Assembly: GCA_016929415.1 (NCBI GenBank)
Contig: JAFGIW010000117.1
Coordinates: 1 to 64,000 of the forward strand
Direction of reading: 5' to 3'
From: Chitinispirillaceae bacterium
GTDB taxonomy: Bacteria; Fibrobacterota; Chitinivibrionia; Chitinivibrionales; Chitinispirillaceae
DNA length: 64,000 bases
Below the pieces are notes generated by a model. The model made no database searches, was not told where the DNA came from, and worked only from the letters and a program-made list of their open reading frames with translations. The translations under genes were made by a program, and so were the position numbers. How positions within the stretch are numbered: the first letter of the stretch is position 1; each line of letters begins with the position of its first letter. This document shows positions 27,805 to 36,081 of the stretch, one piece after another.

Positions 27805-29559
27805 ATGAAAAATCCGGTTATTGAACGATGTGTCGCCTGTGCGTGCGCGATCTGGTGCAGTGCACTGCTGCGCTGCACGCCGCGAGATAATCCCTACGAT
27901 CCCGCGAACCCCGGTTTCGTCATGCCGCGGTTTTCATGTACGATTTATTTACGTGATGACGTGACAACGACAGACGGCGTTAAAGGGGCGACAATCTTTT
28001 TTTCATACGGCACTCACGACGATTCCGTTACCGCCGATTCCGGCAGCAGCGTCGATATACGGATCGACGACAACGTTGCCGGTAATAGAATTACCGTCCA
28101 TGTTTTATACGTTACTGCACCCACGCATCAAATACATGATCCGTTCGATGTGGCCCTTTCGAGGGAAGGCAGGGATACGACGGTGTTGCTTCACAACCGA
28201 AGTGCGCGGCCGGTTTCGTGGGATACACTTGGAAGCCGCGTCGATACCGCGGGAGTCTTTCTCGTGTGGCATGCGAGTAGTGCCGATCAATTTGTGTACT
28301 ATCGCCTTATCCGGCACCCCCCGGCATCTGATGAAATTGATACCGTTGCTGTTAATGTGGACCGACTCGATACGGTCTTTTTCGATCATTCGGTGGAAGA
28401 GCACGTGTTGTACTCGTACCGGATAGACGTTGTCGCGACGGACGGAACGGCCGAAGGAATTAATGACTACACGGTGAAGGTACCGAACCGTTCTCCGGAG
28501 ATGCCGCGGATCGATACGATACAACCCGATTTTTTCATTTGTCTACGCATCAGGTGGCTCAAAAACGCCGATGCCGATTTCATGCAGTACACGCTGTTGC
28601 GCGGTGAGGACTCACTCAGGTTCGACTCGGTATATACCTGCGGGAACCGGGACGACACCGTCTGGCTGGATACCACCATCGACAAGGCGGCGCGTCGCTA
28701 CTTCTATAAATTGGCGACCGTTGACAGCGGCGGTCTCTCCTCAGTAAGCAATGTGGTTTCACAGATAAACAGGACGACCATCGAACGGAGCCTTGTTCAT
28801 ATTCCTGCCGGCCCCTTCACCATGGGGCGCAACGGCGCGGAAGGAGTGCCGCTCAATCAGCAGCCGGCGCATACGGTAATGCTTTCGGCATATTGTGTCG
28901 ACCAGTATGAAGTTACGATTGGACGGTATGTCGAATTCTTGAATGATGGAAACGGCGCCCACCGGAAATACTATTCCGACAGTATGGCGATGATCGGAAT
29001 CAGCCGGGACGGATCGTTCTTCACTCCGGACAGTTCGCGCATCAACCATTCGATGGTATGGCTCTCCTGGAGCGATGCCGATACGTTCTGCAAATGGGAG
29101 AGGGGGCATTTGCCGACTGAAGCGCAGTGGGAAAAAGCCGCGCGCGGCAATGACATGCGCCTCTATCCATGGGGCAACAGCTTCTATTTTAACCAGCATC
29201 CGACCGACTTCTTCCTGGCAAATTATATCGCCGGGTATATCCCGGTGGATGACTCGGGCTACACCAACGACGGTGCGCGCTATACAGCCCCGGTGGGCAA
29301 TTATGCTTCCGGCGTCTCCCCCTACGGACTCCATGACATGGCTGGAAATGTTAGCGAGTGGTGCAGTGACTGGTATACCAATGCGTTTCCGTCTGATTCC
29401 ATTGATCCGACGGGACCTGAACTGGGGTTGTGGCGCAGCTACCGCGGCGGCAGTTTTAAAAATTACCCCGAAGAGCTTATGGCAACCTATCGCTTCCGTT
29501 ACGATCCTTCAGCCCGCAGAGATGATCTCGGCTGCAGATGCGTCTATGAAACTCATTGA
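27805..29559 (+). CDS. Lipoprotein with C-terminal FGE-sulfatase (SUMF1-like) domain
   Basis: 584 residues. Signal peptide with lipobox-like ALLRC (Cys24), then PRDNPYDPANPGF, a motif seen at the N-termini of many surface lipoproteins of this group. Two fibronectin-III-like domains (about 140-225 and 228-325) precede a formylglycine-generating-enzyme-type domain (335-584): IPAGPFTMG, YEVTIGRYVEF, LPTEAQWEKAARG, YPWGN, DMAGNVSEWCSDWY and YRGGSF. The paired active-site cysteines of true FGE are not evident, so a structural or binding role is more likely than sulfatase maturation. Abuts the PEGA gene. Confidence 0.8.
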   Translation: MKNPVIERCVACACAIWCSALLRCTPRDNPYDPANPGFVMPRFSCTIYLRDDVTTTDGVKGATIFFSYGTHDDSVTADSGSSVDIRIDDNVAGNRITVHVLYVTAPTHQIHDPFDVALSREGRDTTVLLHNRSARPVSWDTLGSRVDTAGVFLVWHASSADQFVYYRLIRHPPASDEIDTVAVNVDRLDTVFFDHSVEEHVLYSYRIDVVATDGTAEGINDYTVKVPNRSPEMPRIDTIQPDFFICLRIRWLKNADADFMQYTLLRGEDSLRFDSVYTCGNRDDTVWLDTTIDKAARRYFYKLATVDSGGLSSVSNVVSQINRTTIERSLVHIPAGPFTMGRNGAEGVPLNQQPAHTVMLSAYCVDQYEVTIGRYVEFLNDGNGAHRKYYSDSMAMIGISRDGSFFTPDSSRINHSMVWLSWSDADTFCKWERGHLPTEAQWEKAARGNDMRLYPWGNSFYFNQHPTDFFLANYIAGYIPVDDSGYTNDGARYTAPVGNYASGVSPYGLHDMAGNVSEWCSDWYTNAFPSDSIDPTGPELGLWRSYRGGSFKNYPEELMATYRFRYDPSARRDDLGCRCVYETH

Positions 29560-29607
29560 TAAAAAGTGTTCGTTTTCCGGTCGGGAGACGTTATAAAGGT
29601 AGCAGAG

Positions 29608-30252
29608 ATGTCCGGAAACCAACGAAACGACAATGAGCCGAGTTCCCGGACAGTACCTGCTTTCTCCGACAGTGAGACAACTGACGCCTGGAATCTGGTG
29701 CTCCTCTGTCGGAATGATAAGGGGCGGTTCTTCCCCCTTCTGATGAAGCGGCACTATGCGCTGGTGGTCAATATGGGATATCGTTTTTTTTCGGATCGCG
29801 GGCTCGCTGAAGATATGGCGCAGGATGTTTTCCTCACGGTTTATCACGAAATCGACCGGCTGCAGCCGGGAAAGCAACCGTTCGTCCACTGGCTCTGCAG
29901 GATAACCTCGAACAGCTGCCGCTCGCTCTACCGCAGGCGGAAAATCGAACAACGGGCGGTAGCGGCCGGCAAGGTGGACTACTGGTACGGGGATGAAGCG
30001 ACGGAGCCTGCGGAACGGATCGATGACGAAACGAAGGACGCTATTGAATATGTCAACGATGCCCTGCAACTGATCAAACCTGATGAGCGGATGGCGCTTA
30101 TTTTATCGCATGTCGCGGAACTGAAAACCGCCGAGATCGCCCTCATGATGAAAGCGCCTGAGTATACGGTGCGGCGGCTGCTTCGCCGGGCGGAGGGGAA
30201 AATGCACAAATTGATTTCTCAACGGACATTTGGACGGCATGAACGACCATAA
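29608..30252 (+). CDS. ECF-type RNA polymerase sigma factor
   Basis: 214 residues. Region 2 is seen in LAEDMAQDVFLTVYHEIDRL and the WLCRITSNSCRSLYRRRK stretch; region 4 in DERMALILSHVAELKTAEIALMMKAPEYTVRRLLRRAEGKM, a normal helix-turn-helix. Start 29608 is chosen over a GTG at 29566 because AAAGG lies nine bases upstream and the first 14 residues of the longer form lack conservation. It overlaps the FecR-type gene by 23 bases, the usual arrangement of a sigma factor and its membrane anti-sigma partner. Confidence 0.85.
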   Translation: MSGNQRNDNEPSSRTVPAFSDSETTDAWNLVLLCRNDKGRFFPLLMKRHYALVVNMGYRFFSDRGLAEDMAQDVFLTVYHEIDRLQPGKQPFVHWLCRITSNSCRSLYRRRKIEQRAVAAGKVDYWYGDEATEPAERIDDETKDAIEYVNDALQLIKPDERMALILSHVAELKTAEIALMMKAPEYTVRRLLRRAEGKMHKLISQRTFGRHERP

Positions 30253-31855
30253 CGGCGATATCAAACGCATCGTAAAAAAGGGTTTCATCCGTCTGCCGGT
30301 TGATGACGAAACCGTTGTAAAGGCGATCGATGCGACGATCCGCTACGGTAAAAGCGGGCAGGTGGAGCGGAAAACGCTTCCGTTCCGCCGCCTCGAGCCC
30401 GTGTGGGCGTATGCCCTCGCTGCAACACTGGCGCTCGCGGTCGGAGCCGGGTATCTGGTCCTGCGCCGGGATTCTTTACATTCAGGATCTCGGGCGGCCG
30501 ATTCTCAGGTGAGCGGCGGGCGGCTTCAGCCGAAAGCGGTGGTGGTGTCGTATGTGGCGGATACGGGAACCGTTGATGAGTATATGCGGCGTAAGGGTAA
30601 TGAATTCCTGACCGATGGGCGGTCGCAGCTGCTTCTCGCAGTAGGGATGAGAACACGAACGGTCCTTTTCGAACAATCGGACGTAACGGTGGACCGTGCC
30701 GATTCCCTGCGCACCTCCATTTCGCTGCGGCAGGGGGTAATTGCCGTTGACGTCGCTCCCGGCGGCATCGATACCGTCTCGATCGTCACCGCCTACGGAT
30801 CGTTTACCCAGTTAGGCACCCGTTTTTCGGTGTCGGTCGATTCGATCGAAGGCGCATCGGTAGAGGTCTACCGCGGATCGGTTAGCGTCCGAGAAATTGA
30901 CGGCAGGGATATGATCCTCGGGCCGGGCCGGGCATGGGAGAGCCGCAACGGCGATACGGTTGCGACGATCCGTCGCGATGCGGCCGAGTTGGAAGAGCTG
31001 GAACGGGCATTTATTGACAACAAGCTGGAGCGGTTGCTGCGCCGGGGACCGGATGTACCTTCGCACTCCACGGTCGTTCCGCGAAAACCGCTTTTTAAAA
31101 AGCAACCGTCGACGGGGCGGGAAATAAGAAGCGCCGCTGGCCCTGCGGTCGATGTCGTGCGGTCGATCGGGGCGATGGCCGACCGCGGCGATTTTCATGC
31201 AATCGATTCAGTTGTCGCGCAACTGATCGATCCGGCTACCGCTGATGCCATCGCGGGAATGTTGTTGACATTGTCCCGGCGGAAAACGGATTCGTTCCGG
31301 TTTGCCGATGCCCGACGGCTGCTGGAGACGGTGGTGAAGGGCGGGATATTCTCCCCGGTCCGGCGCGAAGATGCATCAGTCCGACGGTATATGCTTCTCA
31401 AGACTCATGAAGAAACAGCACCCGGTGATCTGCTGAAGGAACTCCGGCGCCACCGGAACCTTTTCCCCGCAGGGTCCTTCGGCGAAGATATGGCGGCCGA
31501 GGAGGTCGCTTTACTCATGGCCATGAAAAGGCATGATGAGGCGGTTGCCGCCATAAAGCGGTTGCTGCACCGTTATCCGCGCCATCCGCAAAGCGGCTAT
31601 TACTGCTATCTGCATGCGAGCGCCCTGCGGGAAAACCTGCACCGTAATACGGATGCGCTTGACGGATACAAACGGTATATCGCGGCATACCCTGACGGAA
31701 AATACGGGGAGGATGCGCTCTATTGGATCATACAGCTCAGTCGATCGTCGGGCGACGCGGATAATACCGCGCAGTATAAAAAAACCTATCTGAAACGATA
31801 TCCGCACGGACGGTGGATCGAAGAGGTTCGGGCAATCGATGTTTCAGTGAGGTAA
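30230..31855 (+). CDS. FecR-type anti-sigma/sensor membrane protein with C-terminal TPR
   Basis: 541 residues. A short cytoplasmic N-terminal part (about 1-50) for sigma binding, one membrane segment (about 53-75), then a FecR domain (about 110-235) with the GSFTQLGTRFSV core and VYRGSVSVRE. The remaining 250 residues are alpha-helical with TPR/YfiO-like repeats (RHDEAVAAIKRLLHRYPRHPQSGYYCYL, DALDGYKRYIAAYPDGKYGEDALYWI). The protein probably senses an envelope signal and controls the sigma factor encoded just upstream. The start overlaps that gene. A longer relative is encoded at 36082-38331. Confidence 0.8.
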   Translation: MDGMNDHNGDIKRIVKKGFIRLPVDDETVVKAIDATIRYGKSGQVERKTLPFRRLEPVWAYALAATLALAVGAGYLVLRRDSLHSGSRAADSQVSGGRLQPKAVVVSYVADTGTVDEYMRRKGNEFLTDGRSQLLLAVGMRTRTVLFEQSDVTVDRADSLRTSISLRQGVIAVDVAPGGIDTVSIVTAYGSFTQLGTRFSVSVDSIEGASVEVYRGSVSVREIDGRDMILGPGRAWESRNGDTVATIRRDAAELEELERAFIDNKLERLLRRGPDVPSHSTVVPRKPLFKKQPSTGREIRSAAGPAVDVVRSIGAMADRGDFHAIDSVVAQLIDPATADAIAGMLLTLSRRKTDSFRFADARRLLETVVKGGIFSPVRREDASVRRYMLLKTHEETAPGDLLKELRRHRNLFPAGSFGEDMAAEEVALLMAMKRHDEAVAAIKRLLHRYPRHPQSGYYCYLHASALRENLHRNTDALDGYKRYIAAYPDGKYGEDALYWIIQLSRSSGDADNTAQYKKTYLKRYPHGRWIEEVRAIDVSVR

Positions 31856-31895
31856 TAGGCGGTAATTACGGGCCGGACCGAACATGCCCAGATTT

Positions 31896-32669
31896 TTACT
31901 CCCCCCGCAGCTCCCGTACCAGCGGATCCGGGTCTTCCAGGCGCATCAGCGACTCACCGACGAGCAGAGCCCTGACGCCGGCACTCTGCAGCATCCGGGC
32001 CTGTTTTCCGCAGTCAATGCCGCTTTCGGAGACCACCGTCACCTCCCCGGGAATATGGCGCATCAGCTCGAGGGTTACGTTGATGTCGGCGGTAAACGTG
32101 GAGAGGTCGCGGTTGTTGATTCCAACGAGGTGCGGTTCAAGCTTCATCACCCGATCGAGTTCGCGGAGATGGTGCAGCTCGACAAGCGGTTCGACGCCGA
32201 GGGCGCACGAGGCCTCGTAGAGGTCGCGCAACTGTTCATTGTCAAGTGCGGCGGCGATCAGCAGCAGGGCATCGGCGCCGAGGACAGCGGTCTGTTCGAC
32301 CTGGACAATGTCGATGATGAAATCCTTGCGCAGCACCGGAAGCGCAGCCGCCTCACGGATGGCGGTCACATACGACGGCATCCCCATGAAAAAATGCTCG
32401 TCGGTAAGCACCGATACGGCGTTTACCGCGGCACGCTCATACGATCGGGCGATGGCGACCGGATCGAAATCAGGCCGGATGACGCCTTTAGAGGGGGACG
32501 CCTTCTTAACTTCAGCGATGATGCCGAGATGCGTGCCGCCTTCGACCGACCGTGCAAAACCGCGATGCGGCGGCACCGGTTGCATCGCGACCGCTGCGCC
32601 CCGATCGCGCTTGAGCAGGGCGACCTCTTTTCTTTTCCAGACGAGAATCGTATCGAGAAATGACGGCAT
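31896..32669 (-). CDS. trpC: Indole-3-glycerol phosphate synthase
   Basis: Closes the indole ring in tryptophan synthesis. 257 residues, usual for a monofunctional TrpC (no TrpF fusion). Visible signatures: LGIIAEVKKASPSKG (catalytic lysine), VSVLTDEHFFMG, VLRKDFIIDIVQV, LVGINNRDLSTF, VVSESGI and ALLVGESLM. Ten bases after trpG and in the same operon. Convergent with the FecR gene, 40 bases away. Confidence 0.95.
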   Translation of the reverse strand: MPSFLDTILVWKRKEVALLKRDRGAAVAMQPVPPHRGFARSVEGGTHLGIIAEVKKASPSKGVIRPDFDPVAIARSYERAAVNAVSVLTDEHFFMGMPSYVTAIREAAALPVLRKDFIIDIVQVEQTAVLGADALLLIAAALDNEQLRDLYEASCALGVEPLVELHHLRELDRVMKLEPHLVGINNRDLSTFTADINVTLELMRHIPGEVTVVSESGIDCGKQARMLQSAGVRALLVGESLMRLEDPDPLVRELRGE

Positions 32670-32679
32670 GTCGCCCGGC

Positions 32680-33273
32680 CTATCCTTTCGGCGCGGAGCG
32701 GCCGGCCGCGAAGGAGAGAAAATTCTTAAGGAGGATCTTCCCGCCCTCGGTCAGGATCGACTCCGGATGAAACTGGACGCCGAATACGGGGTGGGTTGCA
32801 TGCGCCACCCCCATGATGAGTCCGTCATCGGTATGCGCAGTGACCGAAAGACATGGAGGACAGCTTTTCCTGTCGACAATAAGACTGTGGTATCGCGTGG
32901 CGATAAAGGGGTTGTTCATCCCGCTGTAGATACCGGCGCCGTCATGATGAATCGACGACACTTTCCCGTGCATCAGATAGGGGGCGCGGAGGACCGTGCC
33001 CCCGTACGCAACGCCGATCGACTGATGCCCGAGACAGACCCCGAGCAGCGGCACGGCAACGCCGAGTTTCCGTATCAGCTCGACCGATATCCCCGCCTCC
33101 CTGGGGGTGCAGGGGCCCGGAGAAATAACGATCGCCTCCGGCCGCATCGCCGCGACTTCCGCCACCGTCACTTTGTCGTTACGGAAAACGCGGATTTCCT
33201 TCTCGGTCAACTCACCGAGGTACTGCACGAGATTGAATGTAAATGAATCGTAATTATCAATCATCACTATCAT
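32680..33273 (-). CDS. trpG: Anthranilate synthase component II (glutamine amidotransferase)
   Basis: 197 residues, class I glutamine amidotransferase. It supplies ammonia from glutamine to TrpE. Signatures: [29 protein letters not shown], the nucleophile elbow [10 protein letters not shown] with its catalytic cysteine, and the histidine/glutamate region [10 protein letters not shown]. It could also serve p-aminobenzoate synthesis, as TrpG/PabA proteins often do. It sits 17 bases after trpE. Confidence 0.95.
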   Translation of the reverse strand: MIVMIDNYDSFTFNLVQYLGELTEKEIRVFRNDKVTVAEVAAMRPEAIVISPGPCTPREAGISVELIRKLGVAVPLLGVCLGHQSIGVAYGGTVLRAPYLMHGKVSSIHHDGAGIYSGMNNPFIATRYHSLIVDRKSCPPCLSVTAHTDDGLIMGVAHATHPVFGVQFHPESILTEGGKILLKNFLSFAAGRSAPKG

Positions 33274-33290
33274 GGCGATTTTTTCCGGTT

Positions 33291-34760
33291 CTATCCCGTG
33301 ATCTTTTCCGACTGTGCGATTGCGGTGAAAAGCGCCGTCGCCTTCTGGACCGTCTCCTGGTATTCACGCGACGGGTCGGAGTCGGCAACGATGCCGGCCC
33401 CTACCTGGATGAGCGCCTTCCCGTTATGGTAAAAAATCGTCCGGATGACGATGCAGGTGTCCATCCGTCCGGAAAAATCGATATACCCCAGTGCGCCGCC
33501 GTACAGCCCTCTCTTGACGCACTCAAGCTCGTCGATGATTTCCATCGCGCGGATCTTCGGGGCGCCCGAAAGCGTACCCGCCGGGAAACAGGAAAAGAGC
33601 GCGTCGAAAATATCGCACCCTTTTTTCAGTTTCCCCTCGACATTACTGACAATATGGATCACATGCGAGTACTTCTCAATATGCATCATATCGGTGACGC
33701 GGACCGTCCCGCTCTCGCTCACCCGTCCGACGTCATTGCGGCCAAGATCGACCAGCATGATGTGCTCGGCCCGCTCCTTGGGATCGGCGAGCAGCTTGTC
33801 GATCAGTTCCTGGTCTTCCGCATCGTTCCTTCCCCGGCGGCACGTCCCGGCGATGGGCCGTACCTCCACCGTGCCGTCCTCGACGCGCACGAGCATTTCG
33901 GGCGACGCGCCGATGATCGCGGCATCGTCCTGCATGAGAAAATACATGTACGGTGAAGGGTTGACCACCCGGAGTATCCGGTACAGGTCGAACGGATCGG
34001 CCTCGACGGCAACCGTAAACCGCTGCGACAGCACCCCCTGAAAAATGTCACCCGCGAAAATATAGTCCTTGCATCTCCTTACCGCCCGTTCGAAATCATC
34101 TTTTTTTACATTTGAGGCAGGATTGCCCTGCGGCCGGATGTCGATGGAACGGACGGGAAGCGGTTGGGACAGTTGTTCCTGCATCGATTCGATGCGTTTG
34201 CAGGCGTCGCGGTAGGCCGGTTCGACCTCCGCGGCGGGATCGACGAAAATGTTGCTGATGAGTATCAGCCGGTGCTCTTTATTGTCAAATGCGATGACGT
34301 CGCGGTAGAAGGCGAAAAACAGGTCGTCGAGCGGGTCTTCCTTGGGATTTTTGTCGGGAATAACCTCACTGAGTCGTATCGAGTCGTAGGCGAAATACCC
34401 CACCGCACCGCCGGTAAAACGGGGGACTCCTTCGATCGATGCAACGGTATACCGCGAAAAAATTTCCCGCAGCGCTTCGATCGGATTGGAGGAGCCGCGC
34501 TGATGGCGCATCCCTTTTACCTCCCAGGCGCCGCCTTTTGCGATAAACGTCATGAATGGGTTTCCCCCGATGAACGAATAGCGCGCAACGATATCGCCCC
34601 CGGTAACGCTCTCCAGCAGGAAACTGTACTTTTCTTTGCGATACAGCTTCATCCAGACCGAAACCGGCGTCTCCGTATCCGCCAATACTGTTTTACCGAT
34701 TGGTATAACGTTCGCGGTCTGAGCGGCTCTTGTTACCTCGTCCAGCGTTGGAAATTTCAC
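33291..34760 (-). CDS. trpE: Anthranilate synthase component I
   Basis: 489 residues. Converts chorismate and ammonia to anthranilate. The chorismate-binding region is intact: [67 protein letters not shown] and [13 protein letters not shown]. The N-terminal feedback-site region with [11 protein letters not shown] (LLES signature) is present, so tryptophan inhibition is expected. First of trpE-trpG-trpC. No trpD, trpF, trpB or trpA lies in the window. No leader peptide with tandem Trp codons was seen upstream. Confidence 0.95.
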   Translation of the reverse strand: MKFPTLDEVTRAAQTANVIPIGKTVLADTETPVSVWMKLYRKEKYSFLLESVTGGDIVARYSFIGGNPFMTFIAKGGAWEVKGMRHQRGSSNPIEALREIFSRYTVASIEGVPRFTGGAVGYFAYDSIRLSEVIPDKNPKEDPLDDLFFAFYRDVIAFDNKEHRLILISNIFVDPAAEVEPAYRDACKRIESMQEQLSQPLPVRSIDIRPQGNPASNVKKDDFERAVRRCKDYIFAGDIFQGVLSQRFTVAVEADPFDLYRILRVVNPSPYMYFLMQDDAAIIGASPEMLVRVEDGTVEVRPIAGTCRRGRNDAEDQELIDKLLADPKERAEHIMLVDLGRNDVGRVSESGTVRVTDMMHIEKYSHVIHIVSNVEGKLKKGCDIFDALFSCFPAGTLSGAPKIRAMEIIDELECVKRGLYGGALGYIDFSGRMDTCIVIRTIFYHNGKALIQVGAGIVADSDPSREYQETVQKATALFTAIAQSEKITG

Positions 34761-34829
34761 GTGCGCCTTTCCGGAAAAAAGAATTTTAAAAATACATCGC
34801 GTAAGCTGATACCGGTAGGCATCAGTAAT

Positions 34830-36035
34830 TTATGGGCGATCCGGCGCGAATTGTTTCCTGAGTTCGCGGTCGAGACGTTCGATCTGATCGGGTGAATTTC
34901 CCGCAAGAAAAAACATACTCAGTCGCGGCTGCTTCCACCTGCCGTGATACCCGACGCGAAGCGGAGAGAGGAGCAGAATGCCGCACCCGGTTTCCCGGTC
35001 GAAGGCCCTGTTCCCGAGGCAGTCCCGGAACAGGTCGTATGATTCCGGAAGCGTGCACTTATTCTTCCCGATAAAGCGAAAAAGTGTGTGCTTTCGAGGG
35101 GCGATGCGTTCACGCAGCAATTGCCCGACAAGCCCCATGGTACACCGGCCGTTGATTTCGATACAGGCCGCGAGGCATTTTTTGCCGTGCCGGTCGTGAT
35201 AGACGAACGAATCGATCCCCATGGGCCCGAAATAACCGCATGAAACCGCCTCTTTCGCCGCGGTCAAGGTGGAACGTTCCAACTCCGGTTTCCACGGTTC
35301 GATCATTGGATCGTTTTCCGCGCAGTAGATACCGAAAAAGGCACCGTACCTGTTGACCCACTGCCGCTGGTACCTGATCGTGCCGCTGCTGCCGTCCGGA
35401 TTGATCGTTACTGCGGTGGAGAGATCGGCCGTGCGGGTGCACCATGGCTCGATGACGGCTCCCCCGTGAAGCAGATAGTTTGCAAGCAGCGGACGTTCGG
35501 CGCTGCAATGTTCAGGCTGCCGCACGACACGCAATCCGAAACCCGCCCCGCCGAAGGCCGGTTTGATGACAAGCGGAAAACCGTCTGCGGACGATGCGAA
35601 TGCCGACTCCGCCTCCTCCATGGTGGCGCAGAATCGCGAACACGGAACGCCAAGTCCGTGGCGTCGCGCCAGTGAGGAACAGAAAAGGCGATTGTTGATC
35701 TGACGGACGACATCGAGCGGCGGCAGGCCGGCGTCGGCCTCGGCGGCCAATCGCTTCACCGCCTCCCGGTTCCATCCCCAGACGACATTGATTGAACGGT
35801 CGGAAACACTGCCGCCCCGTTCCGACTGGTCGCCTTGAGCAAGTCCGTATTCCCGCAGGTAGGCATGGAAGGTCTCGCGAAGCTCTACATCGAGCAGTAT
35901 CGTATCGCCCGACTGCATCAGGGGTGTAAACAGCGCCGTCATCTCTGCGGCGGAACGCTTCACCGCACCCACCGGAAAGCCGCCCAGTTCAAGATCGAAA
36001 AGGGCATTAAAATAATAGCGGTGGGGGGTGTGCAT
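34830..36035 (-). CDS. ATP-grasp family protein of unknown substrate
   Basis: 401 residues. The ATP-grasp core is recognisable: FPLVIKPAFGGAGFGLRVV (ATP-binding lysine and glycine-rich loop), LANYLLHGGAVIEPW and the metal-binding CIEINGRCTMG (E-x-N-x-R type). Such enzymes ligate a carboxylate to an amine or thiol through an acyl phosphate. The first 100 residues contain no known domain. The start at 36035 (MHTPHRYYFNALFDLELGG) has GAGG eight bases upstream; a longer frame to 36176 overlaps the upstream gene and is rejected. It lies between the ECF sigma module and trpE, all on one strand with gaps of 46 and 69 bases. Confidence 0.75.
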   Translation of the reverse strand: MHTPHRYYFNALFDLELGGFPVGAVKRSAAEMTALFTPLMQSGDTILLDVELRETFHAYLREYGLAQGDQSERGGSVSDRSINVVWGWNREAVKRLAAEADAGLPPLDVVRQINNRLFCSSLARRHGLGVPCSRFCATMEEAESAFASSADGFPLVIKPAFGGAGFGLRVVRQPEHCSAERPLLANYLLHGGAVIEPWCTRTADLSTAVTINPDGSSGTIRYQRQWVNRYGAFFGIYCAENDPMIEPWKPELERSTLTAAKEAVSCGYFGPMGIDSFVYHDRHGKKCLAACIEINGRCTMGLVGQLLRERIAPRKHTLFRFIGKNKCTLPESYDLFRDCLGNRAFDRETGCGILLLSPLRVGYHGRWKQPRLSMFFLAGNSPDQIERLDRELRKQFAPDRP

Positions 36036-36081
36036 TGCGGAACCTCGCGGGTTGCGATTGATGGTGAACAACCAACGACGT

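Noticed and set aside
34761-34829. Possible trp attenuator before trpE
   Set aside because: No leader peptide with consecutive Trp codons and no alternative hairpins; the gap is only 69 bases.
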